A stretch of DNA of 64,000 bases. Source: Palsa-504 sp963789225 (lineage in GTDB: Bacteria > Actinomycetota > Actinomycetes > Streptosporangiales > Streptosporangiaceae). The stretch lies in the NCBI GenBank assembly GCA_963789225.1, contig CAWBKD010000015.1, positions 62,001 through 126,000 on the forward strand, in the 5' to 3' direction. This document shows positions 25,914 through 34,486 of the stretch, one piece after another; the first letter of the stretch is position 1; the number at the start of each line of letters is the position of its first letter. The notes beneath the pieces are model-generated. The model was not told the DNA's origin, did no database searches, and saw only the letters and a program-made list of their open reading frames with translations. The translations under genes and the position numbers were made by a program.

Positions 25914-27509
25914 TCATCCTTGCGCCTGAGCCGTCCGATTGAAGAACCGGCCCAGGACGATGCTCGGCAGGGTCGCGACGATGATCATCACCAGGGCGAA
26001 CGGAGCGGCCTGGCTGTAGGAAAGGTTGGTCTCGTAGACCCAGAACTGCGTGGCCAGGGTCTGCGTGCCGGTCGGGATAAGCAGCAGGGTGGCAGTGAGC
26101 TCGGTGACTGCGGACAGGAACACTAGGCAGAACGCGGCAACCAGGCCCGGCCCGGCCAGCCTCAGGGTGACCCGGCACAGCACGGCCATCCTGCGCTGGC
26201 CCAGCGACCTGGCTACCTCGTCCAGGCCCACCGGCGCCCTCGCCAGCGACGCCTTGACCCCGACCAGCGCCAGCGGGAAGAACATGATCGCGTAGCAAGC
26301 GATGAGCAGCATCGACGTCCCGTACCCGAATCCGGCCGCGTAACGCTCGGTGAAATAGGAAAGCGCGAAGGCGATGACCACTCCCGGCATGCCCAGGACC
26401 AGGTAGGTACTGCGCTCAAGGAGGTGCCGCATCCGCCCGCTGTGCCGGATGGCAAGCATGGCCACCGGGAACGCCATGACCGTGGCCAGGGCCGCCGCCG
26501 CCCCGCTGTAGGCCGCGGTGTGCCCGGCGGCATCCAGCAGCGAGACGTTGGCTCCGCCGGACAGCGCCGGGGGAAGGCCGTCCACGATCCAGTAGATGGC
26601 CGCCCCGACCGGGACGCCGAGCGCCAGCAGGATCAGCGCGATGAACACGGCCAGCGTGGGCCAGCGCGCCCGGCCCAGCCGCTGTGGCGGGCTTACCCGC
26701 TGGGCCAGCGGGCCCGACCTGGCGACCCGGCCCTGTCCCCGGACCAGGCCGTCGGCGGTCAGGACGAGCATGCTGAGCAGGACCAGCACCAGGGAGAGCG
26801 CGCAGGAAGCGGAGAAGCTGTAGGAGTTGAGCTCGTAGAAGATCTCGGTCGTGAACGTCTGGTAACCGAGGATCTCGAACGCCCCGTATTCGGCGAGCAG
26901 GACGAGCGCCACCAGCAGACAGCCGCCCGCGATGGCTCCCTTGGCCTGGCCGAGCGTGATCCGGACGAAGGCGCGAACCCGGCCCGAGCCCAGGGCCCTG
27001 GCCACCTCCTCCTGCCCGGGATCGGCGCTGCGCAGGCTCGCCGCCACTGGCAGGTACACCAGCGGGTACACCGCCAAGGTCATCACGATGACCGCCCCGC
27101 GGAACCCCTGCGCCCAGGTCCACAGGGAGCTCCAGCCGAAACTGACCACGAAGTCGGGGATCGCCAGCGGCACCACCACGAGTACGGCCAGCGCCCGGCG
27201 ACCCGGCAGGTCGGTCCGCTCGACGCACCAGGCGGCGAGGGTTCCGATCACCGCGCACGCCGCGGTGACCACGACCGTGAGCCGGACGGTATTCCACAGC
27301 AGCGACCGCGTCAGCGGCCGGTAGATCAGGTGGGCCACCGCCGAGACGCCGGCGCCGCGGGCCTCGATCAGGAGGAAGACCAGCGGCAGCGCGAGGATCG
27401 CGGCTACCAGGTAGCTGACGGTGAGCAGAGCCACCGGGCGGCGGGCGCGCTGCGAGGAGGGAAGGGCCGGTGCGCCCTGGCGATCGGCCAGCGTTCTCGT
27501 CGCGGCCAT
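25914..27509 (-). CDS. Iron(III)-type ABC transporter permease (fused double-domain)
   Basis: The 531-residue polytopic membrane protein has two tandem binding-protein-dependent permease domains, as in FbpB. Each half has an EAA-like loop: REEVARALGSGRVRAF-type (EEVARALGSGRVRAFVRITL) in the first half and LDEVARSLGQRRMAVLCRVT in the second. The duplicated fold explains why a single gene suffices for the channel. It lies between the lipoprotein and ATPase genes with gaps of 25 and 4 bases. Confidence 0.92.
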   Translation of the reverse strand: MAATRTLADRQGAPALPSSQRARRPVALLTVSYLVAAILALPLVFLLIEARGAGVSAVAHLIYRPLTRSLLWNTVRLTVVVTAACAVIGTLAAWCVERTDLPGRRALAVLVVVPLAIPDFVVSFGWSSLWTWAQGFRGAVIVMTLAVYPLVYLPVAASLRSADPGQEEVARALGSGRVRAFVRITLGQAKGAIAGGCLLVALVLLAEYGAFEILGYQTFTTEIFYELNSYSFSASCALSLVLVLLSMLVLTADGLVRGQGRVARSGPLAQRVSPPQRLGRARWPTLAVFIALILLALGVPVGAAIYWIVDGLPPALSGGANVSLLDAAGHTAAYSGAAAALATVMAFPVAMLAIRHSGRMRHLLERSTYLVLGMPGVVIAFALSYFTERYAAGFGYGTSMLLIACYAIMFFPLALVGVKASLARAPVGLDEVARSLGQRRMAVLCRVTLRLAGPGLVAAFCLVFLSAVTELTATLLLIPTGTQTLATQFWVYETNLSYSQAAPFALVMIIVATLPSIVLGRFFNRTAQAQG

Positions 27510-27534
27510 CAGCGGCGCTGGCCCGGGTGCAGAC

Positions 27535-28578
27535 TCACAGCAGGCCCGCCTGGCGCAACAGGGTTAGGGCCGCCGAGCCGTCGCCCAGATCGGCGATCGT
27601 GATCGGGTTGGGTTGGAGTTGGTTGAACGGAGTCTCCGGGGCCGAGGTCGTCACTCCGGACGCGAGCGGGTATTCGTAGCTCTGCTCGTTGCCTGCCGCA
27701 CGAGCGATGATCTCCTGACCCTGCATGCTGACCAGGAACGCGAGGAATTCCTGGGCCGCCGCCTGGTGCTTGCTCGACTTCAGCACCGCCGCGCCGGAGA
27801 CGTCGAGGACGTAGCCGGGATCGTGCGGGGCGAAGTAAGTGATCTGCGAGTGCATCGCCGACGCGCCGATCTCCGCTTTGAGCCGGTACCAGTAGTACTG
27901 GTTGATGACACCGAAGGCTACCTGGCCGCGGTTCACCTCATCGGCGATCGTCTCGTTGTCCGGGACGATGTGGCTCGCCGCGTTCGCCTTGATGCCGTCA
28001 AGCCAGCGCAGCGCCGCCGCCTGCCCATAGGTCCTGATCACCGAGGTAACGATCGGCTGGAAGTCGGTTTCCCCGGCGGCGAAGGCCAGCTTGCCCTGGT
28101 ACTTCGGGTCGGCAAGCTGGATGACGGAGGTCGGAAGCTGACTCCTGGCGATCAGGGACGGGTTGTAGATGAGCACGCTGACCCGGGCGGAAACCCCTAC
28201 CCAGTCCTCCTCCGGTGAGCTGTACCTGGCCGGGACGCGCGACAGGGTACTGGCGTCCACCTGGGACAGCAGGCCCTTGCCCTGGAGGAACTCCAGCGCG
28301 GGCGAATTCTCTGTATAGATGACGTCAGCCGGCGACCGGGAACCCTGCAGTGCGATGAGGTTCGCCAGGGTGTCCTCGTCGTCGCTGCGGACGTTGACGG
28401 TGATCCCTGTCCGTTTCTCGAACGCGGACACCAGCCCATCGGTGGTCTGCTCGTGCTGGCCGCTGTAGAGGGTGATCGACGGCCCGCTCTTCGCCGACCC
28501 GCAGCCCGCCAGCAGCACGGAGCCCGCGAGCAAGGCGCAGGCCAGGACCGACGCTTTGGTCGCCTTCCGGTTGATCAT
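27535..28578 (-). CDS. Iron ABC transporter substrate-binding lipoprotein
   Basis: The protein has 347 residues from ATG 28578 (GGGAAGG upstream; the track-like upstream ATG 28590 is less well placed). The signal is lipoprotein-type: SVLACALLAGSVLLAGCGS, with the lipobox LAGC. The mature part is a FutA/FbpA-like periplasmic binding fold: ITLYSGQHEQ at the start, then NQYYWYRLKAEIG, the paired tyrosines that coordinate Fe(III) in FutA-type proteins. It captures iron outside the membrane for the permease and ATPase encoded downstream. An iron box lies 52 bases before the start codon. Confidence 0.93.
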   Translation of the reverse strand: MINRKATKASVLACALLAGSVLLAGCGSAKSGPSITLYSGQHEQTTDGLVSAFEKRTGITVNVRSDDEDTLANLIALQGSRSPADVIYTENSPALEFLQGKGLLSQVDASTLSRVPARYSSPEEDWVGVSARVSVLIYNPSLIARSQLPTSVIQLADPKYQGKLAFAAGETDFQPIVTSVIRTYGQAAALRWLDGIKANAASHIVPDNETIADEVNRGQVAFGVINQYYWYRLKAEIGASAMHSQITYFAPHDPGYVLDVSGAAVLKSSKHQAAAQEFLAFLVSMQGQEIIARAAGNEQSYEYPLASGVTTSAPETPFNQLQPNPITIADLGDGSAALTLLRQAGLL

Positions 28579-28629
28579 GTACCTTCCCACCGGTCACTGT
28601 CGCACGTCATGACTCAGGCCGCAGACGAC

Positions 28630-28648
28630 TTAGCTTAGGCTAACCTAA
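28630..28648 (-). promoter_or_regulatory. DtxR/IdeR iron box upstream of the iron importer operon
   Basis: The 19-mer TTAGCTTAGGCTAACCTAA matches the DtxR/IdeR operator consensus TTAGGTTAGGCTAACCTAA at 18 of 19 positions. It is centred about 60 bases before the start codon of the substrate-binding lipoprotein. Iron-loaded IdeR/DmdR would repress the operon. Partial extra arms (CTAGC...GCTAG) follow at 28649-28661. Confidence 0.88.
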
Positions 28649-28702
28649 CTAGCAGCGCTAGCCTTACCGCCGACGGGGGCCGAGGTACTTGAAAACGGAA
28701 GC

Positions 28703-29105
28703 ATGGGTAGCGTGGGCATAGTGAGTGCTGCGGCAGAGTTCACGCGGGATACCCGGTACCTGAACGGGCGGATCACGGCGGATGGGCGAGACGGGACCCT
28801 TCCGGTCGAGGCCGGGCGGTACCGGCTGGTGGTGGCGCGGGCGTGTCCGTAGGCGAACCGGACGATGATCGTCAGGGTTCGGGGACACGATCGACTTCGA
28901 GCAGACCAAGCAGCACTACTACCGCGTGCACACCCGCCTGAACCCGTCAGGGATCGTCCCGGCCGGGCCGGACCTGAGCGGCTGGCTGGCCCCGCACGGG
29001 CGCGAGGAACTCGGCGGGCGGCCCTTCGGCGACGGGACGCCGCCGGGCCCCCCACCGGCCGAGGAGGGGGGCCCGGTCATCACGGCGCGGTCCGGCAGGG
29101 ACTAG
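28703..29105 (+). pseudogene. Glutathionyl-hydroquinone reductase (GST, ECM4/YqjG-like) remnant
   Basis: From ATG 28703 the frame reads SAAAEFTRDTRYLNGRI, then TADGRDGTLPVEAGRYRL, then VVARACP followed by TAG (28850-28852) and ANR. The intact family has CPWANR here, so the Trp codon has become a stop. About 30 bases later (near 28885) the sequence jumps, out of frame, to the family's C-terminal end: DFEQTKQHYYRVHT, NPSGIVPAGPDLSGW, then GREELGGRPFGDGTPPG, ending at TAG 29103-29105. About 200 central residues are missing. This gene is dead by a nonsense codon, a large deletion and a frame change. Its stop overlaps the convergent gene's stop in CTAG. Confidence 0.8.
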
Positions 29106-30421
29106 ACCGCGCACGCGCTGGGCAGCGACATCTGAACGATGCCGGTCCGCTGGGCCGCATCATCCTGGTAGTAGGCGTATGTGTGGGGGCCGATCACGGC
29201 GGCGCTGCTGAAGTACTCCAGGGCGCCGTGGTCGGTGGGCAGGGTGGCGGAGGACAGGATCTGACCGGTGGACGGGTCGGCGCAGACCAGCGTCTGCCCG
29301 CCGCCGATCCAGATGCGGCCGCCGCTATACACGGGCACCGACGCGAGGCCGGCTCCCGTGCCCTGGCCGACCCGGGCCGCGCGGGACAGGTCGCCGTTCG
29401 GGGCGAACCAGACCCACTGCGACATCCCCACGCCGATCGTGCCCCAGAGCCCACCAGGGGTCGCGACCAGGTTCCCGCCGACCCCGGTGACGTTCATGGT
29501 GGACTCCCCGATCACCTGGCCGCCGGTCACGTCGAACTTCACCACCCGGAACGAGCCGGTGCCGACGTAAAGCGTGCTCCCGTCGGGTGAGACCGCCACC
29601 GAGTTGGCCACGCCGGCGTCCACGAAGTACCGGTGAACCACGCTGCCGTTGGACGGGTCCACCGCCACCACGGTGACTCCCGCGGCCACGAACAGGGTGC
29701 CGTCGGGTCCGGCGGCCAGCACCCCCTCGGGCGTGCTGGAGAGCGCGCCGATGGCGTCCACCGTCCAGGACTCGACCTGGGCCAGCGTGCCGGCGTCGTA
29801 GCCCTGCAGGTCCACGACGCCGCCGGGGTGGTACGACACCACCCACACGGTGTGGCCGACCACGACCGGCGGTCCCGGCACCGAGCCGCTGACGGGGACG
29901 TCGGCCACGACCCCGGTGTCCGGGTCGATCCGGGCCAGGGAGCCCGGCGCGATCGCGTACAGCGAGCCGTCGGCGCTGACCAGCGAGTTCTGGGTGAACG
30001 TGTGGTGGTCGATAAGCTCGGCGCCCCACGGCGCGCCGGAGATAGACAGCGGCTGGCTGGCTGGGCCCGTCGAAGCCGACACCGGCGTCGACGAAATCGA
30101 GGACGACACGGGCGGGGACGCGGACGTCGTGTTCAGCCCGCCCCCGGACGAGGTCGGCGGGTTGTTGTGTGAGGCCAGCAGCGCGACGCCCGCGCTGAGG
30201 CCAGCCACCGCGACCACGCTCAGCGCGGCGAGCGCCGGTACCAAGCCCCGGCCCCCGAAGCGGCGCGGGGCACGCCGCAGGCGAGGCTCACGGTACCCGC
30301 TCTTGTCATGTCCGGCCTGGTTGGCCAGCCGGAACGCGATGTCCTCGACAGTTACCCGGCGCGGCGGCTCGGGGGCGAGGCGGTGCAGCAGATCCGACAG
30401 CTGCCTTTCCTCGGTGTTCAC
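29102..30421 (-). CDS. Single-pass membrane protein with an external beta-propeller, partner of the SigE-family sigma factor
   Basis: The 439-residue protein starts with GTG 30421, overlapping the sigma-factor stop by GTGA. Residues 1-~60 are cytoplasmic and charged (EERQLSDLLHRLAPEPP), followed by a membrane helix (LVPALAALSVVAVAGLSAGVA), a Ser/Thr-rich linker, and a ~300-residue domain with repeated PQQ/WD-like blades (SADGSLYAIAPGSLARIDPD, VSPDGSTLYVGTGSFRVVKF, GGRIWIGGGQTLVCADPSTG). The architecture and coupling suggest an anti-sigma or sigma-modulating role for the cytoplasmic part, with the propeller sensing outside. A canonical zinc anti-sigma motif is not present, so this is inference. 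Confidence 0.7.
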   Translation of the reverse strand: MNTEERQLSDLLHRLAPEPPRRVTVEDIAFRLANQAGHDKSGYREPRLRRAPRRFGGRGLVPALAALSVVAVAGLSAGVALLASHNNPPTSSGGGLNTTSASPPVSSSISSTPVSASTGPASQPLSISGAPWGAELIDHHTFTQNSLVSADGSLYAIAPGSLARIDPDTGVVADVPVSGSVPGPPVVVGHTVWVVSYHPGGVVDLQGYDAGTLAQVESWTVDAIGALSSTPEGVLAAGPDGTLFVAAGVTVVAVDPSNGSVVHRYFVDAGVANSVAVSPDGSTLYVGTGSFRVVKFDVTGGQVIGESTMNVTGVGGNLVATPGGLWGTIGVGMSQWVWFAPNGDLSRAARVGQGTGAGLASVPVYSGGRIWIGGGQTLVCADPSTGQILSSATLPTDHGALEYFSSAAVIGPHTYAYYQDDAAQRTGIVQMSLPSACAV

Positions 30422-30957
30422 GACGTCACCCCTCCGGTCATGAGCTCGGCCAGACCTGGCGCATCCCTAAGGCGGGCCAGGGCCTTGGCCGCGTGCGCCT
30501 TCACCGTGCCGACCGAGCAGCCCATCGCCTCGGCGGTCTGGGCTTCGGTCTGGTCGGCGAAGTAACGCAGCACGACGACGGCGCGCTGCCTGGGGGGCAG
30601 CCTGTCCAGCGCCCCGAGCAGGGCCTGGCGGGCGTCGACCTGCGCGAACACGTCCCCGTAGGCCGAGGTGTCGGGGACGTACCCGGTCGCGATCTCGCCG
30701 TTCCAGCGGCGCTGCCGCCAGCGAAGGAACGTGTTCACCATGATCTTCCGCACGTAGAGTTCGGGCGCGTCCTGCCGGCGCAGGTCGCCCCACCGTGGCC
30801 AGGCCGCGGCCAGCGCGGTCTGCACCAGGTCCTCCGCGCTCGGCCAGTCGCCGGTCAGCAGCCAGCCGGAGCGCAGCAGCGCGCCGGACCTGGCCTGGAC
30901 GAACTCGCGGAACCCATCGGGCTCATACGGACGACCCACACCGGGTGGCGTATACAC
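30418..30957 (-). CDS. SigE-family ECF RNA polymerase sigma factor
   Basis: The protein has about 179 residues from GTG 30957, chosen because GGAGG lies 4-5 bases upstream; the frame also allows GTG 30987. Region 2 is visible in FVQARSGALLRSGWLLTGD and AEDLVQTALAAAWPRW, and region 4 in LPPRQRAVVVLRYFADQTEAQTAE with the HTH AEAMGCSVGTVKAHAAKAL. It belongs to the actinobacterial SigE-family of ECF sigma factors that often pair with a membrane partner. The next gene overlaps its stop, indicating translational coupling. Confidence 0.9.
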   Translation of the reverse strand: MYTPPGVGRPYEPDGFREFVQARSGALLRSGWLLTGDWPSAEDLVQTALAAAWPRWGDLRRQDAPELYVRKIMVNTFLRWRQRRWNGEIATGYVPDTSAYGDVFAQVDARQALLGALDRLPPRQRAVVVLRYFADQTEAQTAEAMGCSVGTVKAHAAKALARLRDAPGLAELMTGGVTS

Positions 30958-31019
30958 CGATCCTCCGTTCCGGGCCAGCGGCCTCACGTGTAATAGAGAC
31001 AGCGGACGGGCGAGATGGT

Positions 31020-31808
31020 TTACTGCCGGAGCCTGCCGAGCGTCTCGTTCGCCCGGCGCTGCCGCGACTCGGCGCGGTACGCCTGGCGCCGGGCTTCGGC
31101 AAGCTGCTGGCGGGCCTCCTCCAGCTCGGCTTCCAGTCGCCGGACGGTGTCCTCGAGTTGCTGCTCCGCCTCGCTGGCGGCCTGGTTGGCTTCGGTGGCG
31201 TCCACCACCGCTCGTTCGGCTATATCGATCTTCTCGCGACGGCGGCGCTCGGTCTCGGCAATGGCATCAGCCGGCGCGGGTTTTTTGGCGGGTTTGGCCG
31301 GTGCGGGGGGGACGGCGGTGTCCGGGTCGAGGCCGAAGCCGGCCCAGCGTTCGGCGCGGACGAGGTGGCCCAGGCGGCCGGCCACCGCGGGGTCGGCGAT
31401 GGCCGCGTCGAGGGTAGCGCTGACCTCCTCGCGCTGGCCCGCGGGCGGCGACGGGTGGCCCGCCAGGGTGAAGGCCTGCCGGGTGAGCTCGTCGACCAGC
31501 CGCGCGCGGGCGGTGGTCAGCTCCCTGATCTGGGTGGCGTCGAGGGCGCCGGCACGGAGTTCGGTGGACAGGGCGGCCAGCCTGATGGTGACCTCCGGAT
31601 CGGAGCGGACCAGGTGGTTCACCACCCAGGCCGAGCGCGTTGGCTTGCGCAGGCCGGTGATCTGCTTGGCGGCGTCCTGGTCGCCCGCTTCCTTCGCGGC
31701 GTCGGCGAGTTGCTGGCGGCGCGGCATGAACTCGTCCGGGCCGGCGTCGTACAGCGCGGCCACCGCCTCGGCCAGCAGGTCGGACCCTGCTTTCTCCCGC
31801 ACTCCCAC
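31020..31808 (-). CDS. Conserved actinobacterial protein with C-terminal coiled coil, unknown function
   Basis: About 262 residues from GTG 31808 (ATG 31829 and GTG 31802 are also possible; a much longer open frame upstream is a shadow). The N-terminal half contains AEAVAALYDAGPDEFMPRR and KQITGLRKPTRSAWVVNHLV, recurrent in actinomycete proteins of unknown function. The C-terminal ~90 residues are charged heptad-like sequence (TEANQAASEAEQQLEDTVRR and following), a likely coiled coil. No signal peptide or catalytic motif is visible. It is transcribed divergently from the cupin gene with almost no spacer. Confidence 0.65.
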   Translation of the reverse strand: MGVREKAGSDLLAEAVAALYDAGPDEFMPRRQQLADAAKEAGDQDAAKQITGLRKPTRSAWVVNHLVRSDPEVTIRLAALSTELRAGALDATQIRELTTARARLVDELTRQAFTLAGHPSPPAGQREEVSATLDAAIADPAVAGRLGHLVRAERWAGFGLDPDTAVPPAPAKPAKKPAPADAIAETERRRREKIDIAERAVVDATEANQAASEAEQQLEDTVRRLEAELEEARQQLAEARRQAYRAESRQRRANETLGRLRQ

Positions 31809-31827
31809 CCTAGCCAGAATAGGCAGC

Positions 31828-32265
31828 ATGACACCGATCGTGCCATCGGGGCAGGGGCACCTGCTGACCGCGCGGGGGAACATGCTGGCGTTCAAGGCCG
31901 TCGCGTCGCAGACCGGCGGCGACTTCTCGCTCATGGAGCGGACCGTGCCGCCGGGGGCGAGGACTCCGCCGGTGCACCGGCACGTGAATTGCTCGGAGGC
32001 GTTCTTCGTACTGTCCGGGACGATCACGTTCGTTTTGGACGATTCGGTGATCTCGGGCGGGCCCGGGGACTTCCTGCTGGTGCCGCGGGGGGCGGGCCAT
32101 ACGTTCGGGAACCGGGGATCCGAGCCTGCCCGGCTGCTCGTGCTGCACGCGCCGGCCATGGACGCGTACTTCGAGGAGCTTGCTTTGTTGTGGGGCGGCG
32201 GTTCGCCGCCTTCTCCCGACGCCGAGCGCGAGCTCATGAGCAGGTACGGGATGGAACCCGCTTGA
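31828..32265 (+). CDS. Cupin-domain protein
   Basis: The protein has 145 residues from ATG 31828. A single conserved cupin barrel is indicated by PPVHRHVNCSEAFFVLSGTI (the HxH...E metal motif) and GPGDFLLVPRGAGHTFGNRG (the second cupin motif with His). Small cupins of this type bind a metal and act as isomerases or dioxygenases or as regulatory proteins; the function is not determinable. Start codons of this gene and the divergent coiled-coil gene lie within a few bases of each other, so one of the two starts may be further inside. Confidence 0.8.
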   Translation: MTPIVPSGQGHLLTARGNMLAFKAVASQTGGDFSLMERTVPPGARTPPVHRHVNCSEAFFVLSGTITFVLDDSVISGGPGDFLLVPRGAGHTFGNRGSEPARLLVLHAPAMDAYFEELALLWGGGSPPSPDAERELMSRYGMEPA

Positions 32266-32294
32266 ATGTCGCAGGGCCGGCGTAGGGTGTCCGT

Positions 32295-33272
32295 ATGGCT
32301 CATGTCGCTCCCGCTGAGGTCAGCCCGGACGCACTTGAGCGGTACCGCAGGGAACTGACCGGGTACTGCTACCGCATGCTCGGCTCGAGGTTCGAGGCCG
32401 ACGACGCGGTGCAGGAGACCATGCTGCGGGCCTGGAAGGCGGCCGAGGGGTTCGAGGGACGGTCTTCCGTGCGGTCCTGGCTGTACCGGATCGCCACCAA
32501 CATCTGCCTGGACATGCTGCGCAGCAGGCAACGCCGAGCGATGCCGATGGACCTCGGGCCCGCCTCGCCGCCGGTCGAGCCTTCGCTCAGCGACTGGCAC
32601 CCGGATGAGCTCTGGATCTCGCCCATCGCCGACTCGCGCGTCGTGCCCGAGCACGGCGACCCGGCCGATATCGCGGTGGCTCGCGACACGATCAGGCTGG
32701 CCTTCGTGACCGCGCTGCAGCACCTGCCGGCCAGGCAGCGCGCCGCGATGATCATGTGCGAGGTGCTGCGGATGCCTGCCGCCGAGGCGGCTTTGACGCT
32801 CGGCACGACCGTGGCCGCCGTCAACAGCGCGCTGCAGCGGGCCCGGGCCACACTCGCCGCACTGCCCGAGGAGCAGCGGCCTGTGGCCGTCGAGGCAGAG
32901 CAGGCCGACCTGCTCGCGCGGTACGTGGACGCCTTCCAGCGTTACGACATTGACCAGCTCGTCGCGTTGCTCCACCAGGACGCGGTGATGTCGATGCCGC
33001 CGATCTCCATGTGGCTGCGCGGCGCGGAGAACATCGGCCAGTGGATGGGGCTGCCCGGGCCGAGCCAGTGCCGGGGTTCCATCCTGGTGCCCGCCGGGCA
33101 GGTCAACGGCGTCCGGTCGTGGGCGCAGTACAAGCCGTCTCCGGACGGCGGGTACTCGGCCTGGGCGCTGCTCGTGCACGAGGCGTCGGGCGGGCGGTTC
33201 ACGCGGTGGACGTTCTTCCTGGACACTCCGCGGCTGTTTCCTGAGCTTGGGCTCGCGGCGCACCTGCCGTGA
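32295..33272 (+). CDS. ECF sigma factor of the TIGR02960/SigG-like group with a SnoaL-like C-terminal domain
   Basis: The 325-residue protein starts at ATG 32295. Region 2 is YCYRMLGSRFEADDAVQETM and SVRSWLYRIATNICLDMLR; region 4 is LQHLPARQRAAMIMCEVLRM with AAEAALTLGTTVAAVNSALQ. The last ~130 residues form a SnoaL/NTF2-like domain (DAFQRYDIDQLVALLHQDAV and GSILVPAGQVNGVRSWAQYK). In this sigma group, which usually lacks an anti-sigma gene, that domain is thought to regulate activity. Its stop overlaps the downstream serine hydrolase start by GTGA. Confidence 0.9.
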   Translation: MAHVAPAEVSPDALERYRRELTGYCYRMLGSRFEADDAVQETMLRAWKAAEGFEGRSSVRSWLYRIATNICLDMLRSRQRRAMPMDLGPASPPVEPSLSDWHPDELWISPIADSRVVPEHGDPADIAVARDTIRLAFVTALQHLPARQRAAMIMCEVLRMPAAEAALTLGTTVAAVNSALQRARATLAALPEEQRPVAVEAEQADLLARYVDAFQRYDIDQLVALLHQDAVMSMPPISMWLRGAENIGQWMGLPGPSQCRGSILVPAGQVNGVRSWAQYKPSPDGGYSAWALLVHEASGGRFTRWTFFLDTPRLFPELGLAAHLP

Positions 33273-34432
33273 GCGGGTTCTCGTCGGCCCGGCTGGGGCG
33301 GGTCCATGACGTGCTGGCCCGCCACGTGGCGTCCGGGTCCGTACCCGGAGCGGTGGCGTTGCTGGCCAGGGGCGGTGCTTCGCATGTTTTCGCCGTCGGG
33401 GACGTGGGTCGGGACACGATCTTCCGGATCTCGTCGATGACCAAGCCCGTCACCGCGGTGGCCGCCATGATCTGCGTCGAGGAGTGCACGCTGCGGCTGG
33501 ATGACCCGGTGGACGATCTGCTGCCCGAGCTGGCCGGGCGGCGGGTGCTGGTCAGCGCTTCCGGGCCACTGGCGGATACGGTGCCCGCGGAGCGGGCGAT
33601 TACGGCGCGGGACCTGCTGACGTTCACATTCGGGCTGGGGCTGGTTCTTGAGCCGAGCCCGATCGGTGAGGCGCTCGACTCGCTGGCCCAGGGGTTTCCG
33701 CGGCCCGTCATCCCGCCCGCACCGGATGAGTGGATGCGGCGAGTCGGCGCGCTGCCGCTGATGTACCAGCCCGGCGAGCGCTGGCTGTACAACACCGGGT
33801 CGGACGTGCTCGGCGTGCTGATCGCTCGGGCCAGCGGCGTTTCGTTCGAGACGTTCCTCGCGGAGCGGATCTTCAAGCCGCTCGGCATGACCGATACCAG
33901 GTTCAGCGTGCCTCTTGCGTCGCTGCGGCGGTTGCCCGCGCAGCTCGTGACCGACTTTGCTACCGGGCAGAGCGTGGTCTTTGACTCGCCGGACGGGCAA
34001 TGGTCTGCTCCCCCGGCCTTTCCCTCGGGCGCCGGGGGTCTGGTGTCCACCATCGACGACTACGCCGCGTTCGCCGGGATGCTCCGCGCCGGAGGGGTGT
34101 TCGGCCGTGAACGGATCCTGTCGCCGGCGGCGGTGTCGCTGATGACCACCGATCAGCTTTCGCCGCAGGTCAAGGCGGTCTCGGGGTTCGTTCCCGGAGC
34201 CTTCGACGATGAGGGCTGGGGATTCGGGGTCAGCGTGGTGACCAGGCGGACCGAGCTGGCCAAGTCGGTCGGGAGCTACGGGTGGGACGGGGGGCTCGGG
34301 ACCTCCTGGTTCAACGACCCGGCTGCGGACCTGACGGCGATCCTGATGACGCAGCGGGCCTGGACGTCGCCGTCCCCTGGTCCTGTGTTCCGCGATTTCT
34401 GGACCACGGCTGCGGCTTCTGTCTCGGACTAG
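33269..34432 (+). CDS. Serine hydrolase, class C beta-lactamase/esterase fold
   Basis: The 387-residue protein starts with GTG 33269 (GTGA overlap with the sigma-factor stop). It is a penicillin-recognising-fold serine hydrolase: SSMTKPVTAV contains the SxxK nucleophile motif, WLYNTGSDVLGVLIARASG carries the YxN motif, and YGWDGGLGTSW occupies the KTG-like/HxG position. There is no signal peptide, so a cytoplasmic esterase or peptidase is more likely than a beta-lactamase. Coupling to the SigG-like factor suggests shared expression. Confidence 0.88.
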   Translation: MSGFSSARLGRVHDVLARHVASGSVPGAVALLARGGASHVFAVGDVGRDTIFRISSMTKPVTAVAAMICVEECTLRLDDPVDDLLPELAGRRVLVSASGPLADTVPAERAITARDLLTFTFGLGLVLEPSPIGEALDSLAQGFPRPVIPPAPDEWMRRVGALPLMYQPGERWLYNTGSDVLGVLIARASGVSFETFLAERIFKPLGMTDTRFSVPLASLRRLPAQLVTDFATGQSVVFDSPDGQWSAPPAFPSGAGGLVSTIDDYAAFAGMLRAGGVFGRERILSPAAVSLMTTDQLSPQVKAVSGFVPGAFDDEGWGFGVSVVTRRTELAKSVGSYGWDGGLGTSWFNDPAADLTAILMTQRAWTSPSPGPVFRDFWTTAAASVSD

Positions 34433-34486
34433 CTTTTTCGCGGATTCCCGTGCCTTTTGCGGCCAGGGTGGCGACGATTGACTCTC

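Noticed and set aside
31830..33263. Long N-terminal extension of the minus-strand frame that contains the coiled-coil gene
   Set aside because: It lies antisense to the cupin and sigma-factor genes, whose motifs are clear. Only the part below about 31830 resembles a real protein.
33269..34432. True antibiotic-resistance beta-lactamase
   Set aside because: Although it has the class C fold motifs, there is no signal peptide and the KTG-equivalent region is atypical. An esterase-like serine hydrolase is the safer call.
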